Origin: Siphonodentalium dalli
Lineage: Eukaryota > Mollusca > Scaphopoda > Gadilida > Siphonodentaliidae
Assembly (NCBI GenBank): GCA_032622095.1
Contig: CP136065.1
Span: forward strand, 245,519,474-245,583,473
DNA: 64,000 nucleotides
Direction of reading: 5' to 3'
This document shows, piece by piece, positions 24,601-39,600 of this stretch. A model generated the notes under the pieces. That model worked only from the letters and a program-made list of their open reading frames with translations, was not told the DNA's origin and ran no database searches. The number at the start of each line of letters is the position of its first letter. The first letter of the stretch is position 1. Both the position numbers and the translations under genes were made by a program.

Positions 24601-27600
24601 TTGGTGAAGCTAGCACGCTGTGCGGGTAAGCATCACTAAATTCACCCTCTGGGGACCTCATTCTGCAAATGACAGACACATTATTTCGAGGCTTGTAGAG
24701 GGGGTGGGGGGTTCAGTGTATATTCTGTCATTGCATGATCTAGACCGTCACTCACCTTTATCGGTTGTGTTATAAACACAGACATGAAGAATGATATAAT
24801 CATGGACGTGATCCACTTCTTGCATGTCGTGTCCCCGAAGCTGACGCCATAGAACGTCACAAATGCAGCAGAGATCAGAACCAGTGACCAGAGTATTATC
24901 CAAGCAACGATGACACACCACCACGGCATACTGAATTTCTTCTTCTTTTTCTTCTCTTTTTCCTTTTTGTCGTCAACATTTTCATTCCCTTCTTTGCTTA
25001 TTATTGAAAGCGAGGTATCTGGGCGATACAGCCCAGTATCCGGTCTTGGTGGATCGACAGATTTCGGTCGGTCATTCAGGTTACAATCGCTCTTGAAGTC
25101 CGTTTTCACGTCGGTCATTGATGCGGCCGTTTTAGGTCGGTCTAGGGCTTGTTGTACTCGGGACGGTCGCTTCTTCTTAGGTCGAGATTTGCGGAACATA
25201 AAGATTATCAGAAAGTTTGCTGGGAATATTATGAGGTTTGATCCGATTCCGATGAATATCTGAAAAGATTAAAATCATTTTATGAGTGCTGGTGCAGCAT
25301 TAACCCTTTCAGTGCCAGGTCCGATTTTTGTATCAACGGATATACCCTGTGCCAATGCATTCTCTTATATATGCGAGTCGACCATAGGTCGCCTCGCATA
25401 TATAAGAGAATGCATTGGCCTAACAATTTTTTCATCATTTGTTATTATTTTTTACAATTTTTTACAATTTTAATAACTTTTTCTTATATTCTTTAACAGA
25501 CTTATTTTGTAGGTTTAGTGCCAGGGAATCTTACGTTTTTCATGGGCATCAAAATTATTACTATGAATACTTGGTGATAGTTTTGAGCTATAACATGACC
25601 CTAAGGTTTAATCCAGTTTGTTTTTAAATTCGCTATAGCATCCTTAAGCATACCCAAAAAAAATTCAACCCAAAAAAAATAAAAATAAAAATAATCTTTT
25701 TTGTTTGTTAGGGCCGATTTTACACACCGTAAATTAGGGCTGATTTTACAGACCGTAAATTAGGGCCGATGAGATCGGTCCCTGGCACTGAAAGGGTTAA
25801 AGACCCTGTGCCAGTATATAAGAGAATGCACTGGCTTTCAGATGAATATCTGAAAAGATTAAAATCCTTTCATGTAACTATTGTTAGGCCAATACATTCT
25901 CTTAAATCCTTTCATGAGCGCTGGTGCAGCATTAAAGACCCTGTGCCAGTATATAAGAGAATGCACTGGCTTACAAGGTCAAGGTAACTATTGTTAGGCC
26001 AATACATTCTCTTAAATATGTGAGGCTCCCTATGGGAGACTCGCATATATAAGAGAATGCTTTGGTACAGGGAATTCGCAAAATTTCAGGCAGCTCCAGT
26101 CATGAAAAGGTAAATATAATTGTCATTCTGTTCTGAGTATAATCTATTATCAATCATTCGAGGCAAAATATTATGTGCCAACCTGAAGCGATATTCATTA
26201 CATCATATTTCTAATTTTTAACCCATTCTATACTATACTATACTATAGCATCATTGATAAGTAGTATCCCATAGGAAATGTTCAGATAATAAGTTTAACC
26301 CTGTCTATACTATAGCATCATTGATAAGTAGTATCCCATAGGAAATGTTCAGATAATAAGTTTAACCCTTTCTACACTAAAGCATCATTGATGAGTAGTT
26401 ATCCCATAGGAAATGTTCAGATAATAAGTTTAACCCTTTCTATAATAAAGCATCATTGATGAGTAGTTATCCCTTAGGATATGTTCAGATAATAAGTTTG
26501 ACCCTGTCTGTACTAAAGCATCATTGATTAGTAGTTATCCCATAGGAAATGTTCAGATAATAAGTTTAACCCTTTCTACACTAAAGCATCATTGATGAGT
26601 AGTTATCCCATAGGAAATGTTCAGATAATAAGTTTAACCCTTTCTATAATAAAGCATCATTGATGAGTAGTTATCCCTTAGGATATGTTCAGATAATAAG
26701 TTTGACCCTGTCTGTACTAAAGCATCATTGATTAGTAGTTATCCCATAGGAAATGTTCACATAATAAGTTTAACCCTTTCTATAATAAAGCATCATTGAT
26801 GAGTAGTTATCCCATAGGAAATGTTCAGATAATAAGTTTAACCCTGTCTATACTAAAGCGTCATTGAGGAGTAGTTATCCCATAGGAAATGTTCAGATAA
26901 TAAGTTTAACCCTTTCTATACTAAAGCATCACTGATGAGTAGTTATCCCATAGGAAATGTTTAGATAATAAGTTTAACCCTTTCTACACCAAAGCATCAT
27001 TGATGAGTAGTTATCCCATAGGAAATGTTCAGATAATAAGTTTAACCCTTTCTATAATAAAGCATCACTGATGAGTAGTTATCCCATAGGAAATGTCCAG
27101 ATAATAAGTTTAACCCTTGACATACTAAAGCATCATTGATGAGTTGTTATCCCTTAGGATATGTTCAGATAATAAGTTTAACCCTGTCTGTACTAAAGCA
27201 TCATTGATGAGTTGTTATCCCTTAGAAAATGTTCAGATAATAAGTTTAACCCTTTCTACACTAAAGCATCATTGATGAGTAGTTATCCCATAGGAAATGT
27301 TCAGATAATAAGTTTAACCCTGTCTATACTAAATCATCATTGACGAGTAGTTATCCCATAGGAAATGTTCAGATAATAAGTTTAACCCTTTCTATACTAA
27401 AGCATCATTGATGAGTAGTTATCCCATAGGAAATGTTTAGATAATAAGTTTAACCCTGTCTATACTAAAGCATCATTGATGAGTAGTTATCACATAGGAA
27501 ATGTTTAGATAATAAGTTTAACCCTTTCTACACTAAAGCATCATTGATGAGTAGTTATCACATAGGATATTTTCAGATAATAAGTTTAACCCTTTCTACA

Positions 27601-30600
27601 CTAAAGCATCATTTATGAGTAGTTATCCCACTGAAAATGTTCAGATAATAAGTTCAACAAACGTTTATCTAAAAAATTCCCTCAATAAATAGGGCTCCTT
27701 CTGCATTTTTAGTTTTCTTCTCTCTGCTATTATCACCCTAAAATCCCTCCAAATGATTAATGGACCATTCCAATGTATACTTTTAAAACTGAATGGGAGA
27801 ATCCATTCACTATAGACAGGGTTAATAGGAAGGATAAGGTCAAATATAACCGCTATGTGGCTTTGATTTAGGATGAATGAATTGTAGATAAAGAAGTAGC
27901 AATGATTTCGTCAAAGAAAAAAAATTACTTGTAAGAATGCTGGTAATTGTGCATATAAAATTAAAGGCACGGATATAGATTATAAATAATAAAAGTTACT
28001 AAATTATGAAAATTTCCTTAAGAATATACTAATAGTATAGTCTATAGTATGAATGCAATTGTCCACAAAACACACTTTGTGTGAGCCAAGTGTTTGTTTA
28101 TATACAGCACATAAAGAGTGTATGAGAAGCAAAAGTCTCAACACCATGGCAAATTATTTTTGGGAGAGTGATTCACGGTGACCAATTCAACACCGAAATC
28201 TTGAGTGGCGAGGATTAGCAAGCGCTATACCAGTATGTTGCAAACAACATAGTGGCAGTTTTAACCAAAGTTCACTTAGTGTGGTCTCCTCAGTGTTGAG
28301 TGTTTTGCTTATCGCACATTCTTTATGTACTGTACTGCAACATACATTGGCTTTACAAAACACAGTGTACAATATCATACTATTTACGCGATATTTAGGA
28401 TTGGTATAAGATGTCTATATTTTAATATTCTTTCTGTTAATGCGAGTTTTAACAGATATGTGACTATTTTAACAGCCAAACCAATCGCGAAGGCAATCCA
28501 TTCATTTAAAGGTACTCAATCCGATTTGATGGTCCCCATATAATCAGATTCCAACAACAACATCCTTTTTAGAGATTAATTGCCCAAAAATAATGCTAAC
28601 TACTGTCAACTATAGTATAAAATTGCCCGAAACATGTTATTTATCAACATGTTGTTTGACAAAATTTGACAAAGCCTCTTGAGTTTAGAGTTAACCATCT
28701 TCATCCGCAATTTGGTCCGAGAACGTCTGCTCGTCGACTTTTTACTGGGCCACTATTAAGTCTTGATGGTGAAAAATAATAGATTTAAAAAATCAATATA
28801 TAATATCTCTGAGCTTTGATATGTGGGTTCCTAGACTTGAATCAAATATTTCCCCCCCCCCCCGAATCCATATAAATAGTAATTGAGGGGCGTTTAATCG
28901 GATTATGGATCTTTAACCCTTCCATGTCTGGAGCTTCCTGAAATTTTGCGAAAAGCCTGTGCCAATGCATTCTCTTATATATGCGCCCAAAGTGCGCCTC
29001 ACATAAATAAGAGAATATTTAGCCAGTGCATTCTTTTAGATATGAGAGGTTCCCAATGGGACTCGCATATATGAGACCACGCTGGCACAGGGTTTTTAAT
29101 GCTGCACCAGCGCAGCTCCCATCATGAAAGGGTTAATTATTTTATTCTCTATTCCAATCTAATGACCTCAATGGAGTGTTTGCACATCCAAGCCTTGAAA
29201 TAGCGGGCTAGCATCAACAAATTCACCCTCTGGGGACCTCATTCTGCAAATGACAGACACCCTATTTCAAGGCTTGTGCACATCACTTTAAAGGCCCACT
29301 TAATTTTTGAGTCCCCGATTATTTCTATACAGAGTCAGTGTTATTGACTATTTTAGGCATGAAAATTTGGCCCTATTATCAACACAAAGACTCTTGAGTT
29401 AGAGTTAACCATCTTCATCCGCAATTTGGTCCGAGAAGGTCGGCTCGTCGACTTTTTACTGGGCCACTAATAAGTCTCGATGGTGAAAAATAATAGATTT
29501 AAAAAATCAATATATAATATCTCTGAGCTTTGATATGTGGGTTCCTAGACTTGAATCAAATATTTCCCCCCCCCCACGAACACTGCCCCGAATCGATATA
29601 AATAGTAATTGAGGGGCGTTTAATTGGATTATGCATCTTTAACCCTTCGATGTCTGGAGCTTCCTGAAATTTTGCAAAAATCCTGTGCCAATCCATTCTC
29701 TTATATATGCGCCCAAAGTGCGCCTCACATAAATAAGAGAATGCATTGGCCTAACAATATTTGCCAGTGCATTCTCTTAGATATGAGAGGTTCCCAATGG
29801 GACTCGCATATATGAGAACACGCTGGCACAGGGTTTTAAATGCTGCACCAGCGCAGCTCCTGTCATGAAAGGGTTAACTAATTTATTCTCTATTCCAATC
29901 TTATGACCTCAATGGAGTGTTGCACATCACTTTAAAGGACCAATTAATTTTTGAGTCCCTGTTTATTTATATTGACTATTGACTATTTTAGGCATGAAAT
30001 AAAACCATAAATATATTTATCACATAATTTGGCCATAAAAGCAGTTTCATAATTATCGGTAATAGACACGTTTAATACCAGCACGTGCGATGACGTCACG
30101 GCGTTCTTCAGATAACTTGCGATCGCTGTAGTTTATGATTGTTGTTTTCGATGAATATTTCGCGTTGCTTCGGGTTTATTTGATCATGTGATAAAAGGTA
30201 TCTCACACTCGTCCTATTTTATACGTAATTTATCAACCTCGTCCTCTAAATTCTATTTGAGCCTCGGTAAACCTCGGCTCAAATCGAATTTAGTGAACTC
30301 GGTTGATAAATTCCGTATAAAATAGGAACTCATGTGAGATCCTCTATATCCACCAAGATACATAACAACTGTGGCCTAGGAGTGTTCACCAAGTGATAGA
30401 GATTATCAGATTCAGCCCAAGACTTCCCCCTTTATTTACCCATAATGCTTCATAATTCACAACTAAAGAGATAGAGTTATTCCACTAAGATTCCATTGAG
30501 AATAATAGACTAGGGTACAGTCCAGATCAAAATTAAGCAATAAAACACACATCAGAACTTGACAAAAACAATATGTTCACAGTTTATTTGACAGATAATA

Positions 30601-33600
30601 CAATGTTCTGGAGCTTCCTCTTCCAAATGGTATATAATATAGAATATTTAATGTAATCTCGGATTCAAAAATTAAGTGTTATCTGTTTCCGTTCTGTAAA
30701 TATCCGTTTTAGTAAATCTCAGATGTTTATCACACAGATAAGATAAAGTTAGTCATGGCTTACCGACTCTGGGGATAACGCGAATGGTCCGATGGTGAAT
30801 GAGTTATCAACGGCCGTGTCATCACCAGTCCGATAGAACATAGCGTTTGTCAACATCGTCATGAAGAGCAGGCAGAGACAGCAGGATACTCGCTGCACGC
30901 GGGTGAATCGACTCGTTGGCGGTCGAGCGACGACAGAGAACCATAGATGGCCATCTCCGAGGTTCTTTCGTGTCGTGTCAGAGAACAGGTAGTTAAAGTC
31001 AGTCATCTGCTCCTTACCAGCCACTGGGATTGTCCGATCAATCTGAAGTGGTACATAAATTACAGTAATGCCCAAAATAATCGACACTTTAACCACAGCA
31101 GAATTATGGGTAACTTTTCAGGATTTAGTCGGAAATATGGCTTGGTGCCATTCATCGCTTTCCGATGAATGGCAGCAAGACATATTTTCGACTAAATCCT
31201 GAAAAGTTACCCATAATTCTGCTGTGGTTAAGGAGTCGATTATTTAGGGCATTAAAGTATAAAGTAGAAGGAAATCAAGAACTTGGAGAATGAGTATATA
31301 TGAATAAATTATTCGTAAGGCACTCAAACCAGTTTAGTTGCTAAATGCAACTCGTCAGCGAGATTCTGTTTGGAAGTGGGATGAGCAAACAATTAGTATC
31401 CTTTATATAGTGTTGCTATGTAGCTGGTTTTATAGCCGGTATCATAGCCTGTTTTTAGGCCGGTAACTGGTAGCCGGTAGCCTGTTTTTTTATCCCTATC
31501 ATTCACATCCTAAATTGTGATCATATGATGAGGAGTATAGCACACCTTTCAGTAAAAAACGGGAAAAGCATGTAATTTATCTACTACAGACGCTTACGCC
31601 TTTTGGCCTCAATAGTCTAGACTAGAGCGCATTCTTTGCTTTTGTCTTATAAAGTGGGATGAAATGTGTGATAGGAGTCAATAGGTTTGTCACTGACCCA
31701 TAGAGATAATCCAATCGACAAGCATGCAAATAGTGTGTCTGTCATTTGCAGAATGAGGTCCCCAGGGGGTGAATTTAGTTATGCTATCCCACATGGTGGG
31801 CTAGCATCACTAAATTCACCCTCCGAAGACCTCATTCTGCTAAGGCCTCAGCTTCTGGGAAGTATCTATAGTCTCAAATTAACATTGTTTTTAGTTACTT
31901 TTCCCCTTCTGGGAAGTTTCTATATCACCTAATTAGCAGAAGATAAAATGCATAATTGAGCTGACTAACATCAATCTGATCCAAGGTCTCCCATAGCAGG
32001 TTAGGTATTTTAAAACTAATTGAGTTTTGTTCATTAATAATAACTACAACTTTCAGGATAACAATTTCATAAAATACTAAACTCTGGTTAGTGTTATTCA
32101 GCCACAGGAATCATCAGCAGCCAGTGTAAAATTTCAATCGGTGGGTACTGTTTAAAACTAATTTAGTTGTGTTCATTAACCCTTTACCCAACAAACCGGC
32201 CAAAACCGGCCAAATAAAGCTTCAACAGCCTAAAATATCTTCGGTCTGTCTCAATAGAACCATACAAATATGGATATCATTGGAACCGGCTCCTTGACCA
32301 CATTGTGATAGTTACAGTTATGCCCTGTGCCAATGCATTCTCTTATATATGCGAGTCGACCATAGGTCGCCTTGCATATATAAGAGAATGCAATGGCCTA
32401 AAAAAAATCTTTTTTTAACACTTTTTACCATTGTTTCTTACATTCTTTAACAATTTTATAATTTTTAATGTGTTGAGCCAATGCATTCTCTTATATATGC
32501 GAGGCGACCTATGGTCGACTCACATATATAAGAGAATGCATTGGCACAGGGCCGTTCTGTTGGGTAAAGGGTTAATAATAACTACAACTTTCAGGATTTT
32601 CACATAGCAATAACTTCATAAAATAATATAAACTCTGGTTATTGTTGTTCAGCCCTTGAAATTAGCATTTTTCTTCCACAGCCTTGATTTAAATTGCATG
32701 AAATTCTATACTGACCTCTTCACCTTTTCTTATGTCATAATTTTGCTGTAGCCAGGCATTAGTTTAGTGTGCCTATCATTTGCAGAATGAGGTCCCCTGA
32801 GGGTGAATTTAGTGATGCTATCCCGCATAGCGGGCTATCATCACTAAATTCACCCTCTGTGGTCCTCATTCTGCTTAGACCTCATCTTCTACGGAAAGTT
32901 TCTTTATTATCAAATTTCTATAGAAACTTCTTCAAATAGATTCTATTTCTTTTTTAGTATAGTTTCTCTATATCCCCAAATTGGCAGACGACACATTGCA
33001 AAATCGAGGTTCCCTATGGGGGGTGTACATGACAACATTCATCATTTGGGAACTTCAATCTGAGTCTATGTCTCCCATACCAGATGAGGCCATGCAGAAT
33101 GAGGTCCCCAGAGGGTGAATTTAGTGATGCTAGACTGTTATGCAGGATAGCGTAACTAAATTCACCCTCTGGGAACCTCATTCTGGAAATGACAAGCACA
33201 ATAAACTCAGGCTTGGTGTTGTTGTAACCTATGTTTGGGGGTCATGAAATCCTCTTTTCTTGCATTGTAGCAGAAATAAAATTTTACCAGGCCGTCATCC
33301 TCTTCGACAGCTAGCCAGCGATTGCAGATGAAGATAAATTTTTGATTTTTCAGTACGTCCCTGACAATCACATGACTGAGGTACCATGATCCCATCTTCC
33401 CTTTGCCGCTGTTATCATGCCAGATTCGTAGATAGTTCAGAGATCCCAATGGTCTGAAGAAAACATGCAAAGGTTTTATGTACCCATGAAATGAACAAAG
33501 CTTTCCCACTGTTATCATGACAGATTCGGATATAGTTCAGAGATCCCAACGGTCTGAAGATAACATGCAAAGGTTTTATGTACCTATGAAATGAACAACA

Positions 33601-36600
33601 CTTTCCCACTGTTATCATGACAGATTCTGATATAGTTCAGAGATCCCAATGGTCAAAGCATTTTATTACTTAACTTTACCCTAAATTGTCCAATTTTACA
33701 TAATTTTTTTACTATCCAAACCAGTCTTAACACGTTCATTGTCGTTGCCCATTCAATTACATGCAAAAAGTACATATGAGATAACTCGTAGTCAGCAGTG
33801 AATGTGTTAACTAGAAATTACTCAATAAGTGACAAAGTAAATTATCTCCCATTATACTGAAAACACCCCATTTGAACTGATTTGAAAACTATATTTAGTC
33901 TGAATATATACTGACTGATTATGGAGATCTCTGGAATGTAACCAAATTGTTACTTTAACCCTTTACCCAACAAAGCGGCCAAAACCGCCCAAATAAAGCT
34001 TCAACAGCCTAAAATATCTGTGGTCTGTCTCAATAACACCATACAAATATGGATATCATTGGAACCGGTTCATTGACCACATTGTGATGGTTACAGTTAT
34101 GCCCTGTGCCAATGCATTCTCTTATATACGCGAGTCGACCATAGGTCGCCTCGCATATATAAGAGAATGCATTGGCCTAAAAAACACTTAACACTTTTTA
34201 CCATTTTTTCTTACATTCTTTAACAATTTTATAATTTTTTCTTACATTTTTTTTACATTTTTTATAATATTTTTCTACATTCTTTGACAATTTTATCATT
34301 TTTAATATGTGTTAAGCCAATGCATTCTCTTATATATGCGAGGCGACCTATGGTCGACTCGCATATATAAGAGAATGCATTGGCACATGGCCGTTCTGTT
34401 GGGTAAAGGGTTAATACAAGCCTTGAATAGTGTGTATGACAATTGCAGAATGAGGTCCCCAGAGGGTGAATTTAGAATACCCTGTGCCAATGCATTCTCT
34501 TATATATGAGAATCTCCCATGTATGATATGATCTGGGGATTCGAAAATTAAGTGAGCTTTTAAAGACCCACTCAATTTTTGAGTCACTGATTATTTTTTT
34601 TATAGTGCCTTGATATACTGTTTTAATAACAATCTATGCCATATAATATGATTAAAATACTATAATTCATCATCATTTGAAATATCTGTGTCTCAGAAGA
34701 TGCTCATAAACAAATAAAAAAATGCTGAAATCATAGAAAGATCCCCCCCCCCCATTGTAGCTCCCAGAATGCAACAGAATTCAAACTGAAAATGAATTTT
34801 CAATGGAAGGGGAATAACTCTATCTTTAAGATATAGAGTTATTCCCCCTCCATTGAAAGTAATACACCTTTTACTACAATCTAGATTACAAAAACACATT
34901 GGTAACTCAACAAAAACATGTTCACAGTTTATTACAGCGGATAAGTTGATAATACAATGTTTTGGAGCTTCCTCTTTGAAATGGTATATAATAATGGAAT
35001 ATATTTTATATATGTGATCTGGGGATCCGAAAATTAAGTGGGCCTTAACCCTTTCAGTCCCAAGTCCGATTTTTTTATCAACCCATATTTCCTTGATTAT
35101 AATAATGTGATACAATGATGGAAAGAGCTCTAAGAGCTCTTTCCATCAATGTATCACATTATTATAATCAATAAATTTGAAAAATGATCAAGGAAATATG
35201 GGTTAATACAAAAATCGAACTTGGCCTAAAAAAAATCTTTTTTAACACTTTTTACCATTTTTTCTTACATTCTTTAACAATTTTCTAATTTTTTCTTACA
35301 TTTTTTATAATATTTTTCTACATTCTTTGACAATTTTATAATTTTTAATGTGTTAAGCCAATGCATTCTCTTATATATGCGAGGCGACCTATGGTCGACT
35401 CGCATATATAAGAGAATGCATTGGCACAGGGCAGTTCTGTTGGGTAAAGGGTTAAAGGCTTGAATAGTGTGTATGACAATTGCAGAATGAGGTCCCCAGA
35501 GGGTGAATTTAGAATACCCTGTGCCAATGCATTCTCTTATATATGAGAATCTCCCATGTATGATATGATCTGGGGATTCGAAAATTAAGTGAGCTTTTAA
35601 AGACCCACTCAATTTTTGAGTCACCGATTATTTTTTTTATAGTGCCTTGATATACTGTTTTAATAACAATCTATGCCATATAATATGATTAAAAGACTAT
35701 AATTCATCATCATTTGAAATATCTGTGTCTCAGAAGATGCTCATAAACAAATAAAAAAATGCTGAAATCATAGAAAGATCCCCCCCCCCCCCCCGTTGTA
35801 GCTCCCAGAATGCAACAGAATTCAAACTGAAAATGAATTTTCAATGGAAGGGGAATAACTCTATCTTTAAGATATAGAGTTATTCCCCCTCCATTGAAAG
35901 TAATACACCTTTTACTACAATCTAGATTACAAAAACACATTGGTAACTCAACAAAAACATGTTCACAGTTTATTACAGCGGATAAGTTGATTATACAATG
36001 TTTTGGAGCTTCCTCTTTGAAATTGTATATAATAATGGCATATATTTTATATATGTGATCTGGGGATCCGAAAATTAAGTGAGCCTTAACCCTTTCAGTG
36101 CCAAGACCGATTTTTGTATCAACCCATATTTTCCTTGATCATTTTTCAACATTATTGATTATAATAATGTGATACATTGATGGAAAGAGCTCTAAGAGCT
36201 CTTTCCATCAATGTATCACATTGTTATAATCAATAAATTTGAAAAATGATCAAGGAAATATGGGTTGATACAAAAATCGGACTTGGCACTGAAAGGGTTA
36301 AGTATGAGTAAGGTGGTAAGAGAAAGGGATGAATCTACCTGGTAGTTGCCATCAGGAATCCATTGATTGCGCCGCGGCCAAATATCTTCCTCCTATCATC
36401 GCTGAATTCTCTAACATCAGTCTCGTCATCCTCACCCGATACGATGAAGCGCACCTGTAGAGTTCAAACCTTATCATGATGGGATCTGTGCTGATGCAGC
36501 ATTAAAGATCATGTGCCAGTGTATTCTCTTACATATACGAGTCTCCCATAGGGAGCCTTGCATATATAAGTGAATGCACTGGCTTATAAGGTTAATGTAA

Positions 36601-39600
36601 ATATTGTTAGGCCAATGCTTTCTCTTATATATGCGAGGCTCCCTATGGGAGACTCGCATTTATAAGAGAATGCATTGGCACAGGGTTTTCGCAAAATTTC
36701 AGGAAGCTGCAGTCATGGAAGAGAAAAACTAATGGAGCTATCCATACATATTCATTAGTGGGAGAAGCTTAAGGTTGCTAGGAGACAATGCATCTACAAA
36801 AAGTGTTTATTTAGTTTTACCATGTGCATGCAGTAAGAAACCCGAGATCAAACCTTCTTTATGTCTTAAATTGTGAAATAATAATAAATAATAATACAGC
36901 ACCTATCCTAGATAGGGCCCTAAGAACTTCACATTATTACCCCAGCTGTTGAGAAATGCTGAGTCTTCTACATGCTGCCATCTACAGGTGCTTCACAAGA
37001 GCGGCTTACACTTAAGCCTGCCGCACACGTCGCAACAATGTTGCACAACAGTGTTGTGCAACATTGTTGCGTCATGTGCGGTGTCCCGTTTTTTGTTGCA
37101 GGCAAAAAAAATTTGTTGCGTGCAATCAATTTTGTTTATTTTGTTGCTTGTTGTAGCCAACTAACATTGAACTAATATTGAAAACAGAAGCATGCTTTCA
37201 AACAAAATAGGCGCAGACTTGACAATTGTAATTTGTACAAACTACATACACTGTGACTGTCACAGCAGTACAGGTCTGAAATTGACTGAATATGATTGAA
37301 CCACAATTGATCTATAATAGTCCAACTTGACTATAAATTACTATAATAGACCAATCGTTCAAGACGTATATGGGTTCAAATCACAGATTAATATTCATGT
37401 GATTTCAATGTTTGCGTAAAGGAAGTTTTTCATGTCGGTTCCTATTTACACCTAGAATTGATGGATGTTTACAGTGAAAATTTATAGTTTAATTATACCA
37501 ATTGAGACATAACAAATATTTTAGAGAGCGAAACATATATGTTATGCAACCGTTATGACTGTGAAAGATCCATCAGTCGATTATTGCCCGATCGGGCTGT
37601 TGTCGATCAATATGACCTGTCATGTCCATATTGGATCCACCACGCCCGGTTCCGTTCCCCAATAACAAAGTAGGTACAAAACAAGAGGTGTGCACTCAAG
37701 TGCTAGCATACCCCCACTGTGGCAAATTCAACCCGCATTATCCGTAAACCCAACAAAAAAGATTTTTAACTTTAAAGAAAAATTCGGACTAATAATATCG
37801 ATATGGTTTCACAAGAAGCTTGTACAGAAAAAATTATTCAAATTGGTTCATATCTGTTAAAGTTATTAAGTCGGACAGAATTTTCTAAGTCAAAATAAGT
37901 CGAAAATGAAGTGTAATATTACGAAAAACAGTCTGAGCCAATCCCTAGCCGCATCATGTAGAGAGGGTATTGTGAGCAGCAAGTATACCAAAAATTATTG
38001 CAATCGGTTCATATTTGTTAAAGTTATTAAGTCGGACAGAATTTTCTAAGTATAATAACCCAATTATGGCCTGAAGGTTAATGATAACTCCATATAACCT
38101 ATTATATATAAAGGGTACTAACTCCATATAACCTATTATATATAAAGGGTACTAACTCCATATAACCTATTATATATAAAGGGTACTAACTCCATATAAC
38201 TATTATATATAAAGGGTACTAACTCCATATAACCTATTATATATAAAGGGTACTAACTCCATATAACCTATTATATATAAAGGGTACTAACTCCATATAA
38301 CCTATTATATATAAAGGGGACTAACTCCATATAACCTATTATATATAAAGGGTACTAACTCCATATAACCTATTATATATAAAGGATACTAACTCCATAT
38401 AACCTATTATATATAAAGGGTACTAACTCCATATAACCTATTATATATAAAGGGTACTAACTCTATATAACCTATTATATATAAAGGGTACTAACTCCAT
38501 ATAACCTATTATATATAAAGGGTACTAACTCCATATAACCTATTATATATAAAGGGTAATGATAACTCCATATAACCTATTATATATAAAGGGTACTAAA
38601 TCCAACCTATATAACCTATTATATATAAAGGGTACTAACTCCATATAACCTATTATATATAAAGGGTACTAAATCCATATAACCTATTATATATAAAGGG
38701 TACTAACTCCATATAACCTATTATATATAAAGGGTACTAAATCCATATAACCTATTATATATAAAGGGTACTAACTCCATATAACCTATTATATATAAAG
38801 GGTACTAACTCCATATGACCTATTATATATAAAGGGTACTAACTCCATATAACCTATTATATATAAAGGGTACTAACTCCATATAACCTATTATATATAA
38901 AGAGTACTAACTCCATATAACCTATTATATATAAAGGGTACTAACTCCATATAACCTATTAGATATAAAGGGTACTAACTCCATATAACCTATTAGATAT
39001 AAAGGGTACTAACTCCATATAACCTATTAGATATAAAGGGTACTAACTCCATATAACCTATTATATATAAAGGGTACTAACTCCATATAACCTATTATAT
39101 ATAAAGGGTACTAACTCCATATAACCTATTATATATAAAGGGTACTAACTCCATATAACCTATTATATATAAAGGGTACTAACTCCATATAACCTATTAT
39201 ATATAAAGGGTACTAACTCCATATAACCTATTATATATAAAGGGTACTAACTCCATATAACCTATTATATATAAAGGGTACTAACTCCATATAACCTATT
39301 ATATATAAAGGGTACTAACTCCATATAACCTATTATATATAAAGGGTACTAACTCCATATAACCTATGATATATAAAGGGTACTAACTCCATATAACCTA
39401 TTATATATAAAGGGTACTAACTCCATATAACCTATTATATATAAAGGGTACTAACTCCATATAACCTATTATATATAAAGGGTACTAACTCCATATAACC
39501 TATTATATATAAAGGGTACTAACTCCATATAACCTATTTTATATAAAGGGTACTAACTCCATATAACCTATTATATATAAAGGGTACTAACTCCATATAA

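Noticed and set aside
26218..27825. Telomere-like TTAACCC repeats
   Set aside because: The motif occurs once per 67-bp unit and is the MITE terminus; there is no short telomeric tandem.
36949..37175. Overlapping plus-strand frames of about 70 codons
   Set aside because: They cover the GCAACA palindrome and have no protein signature.
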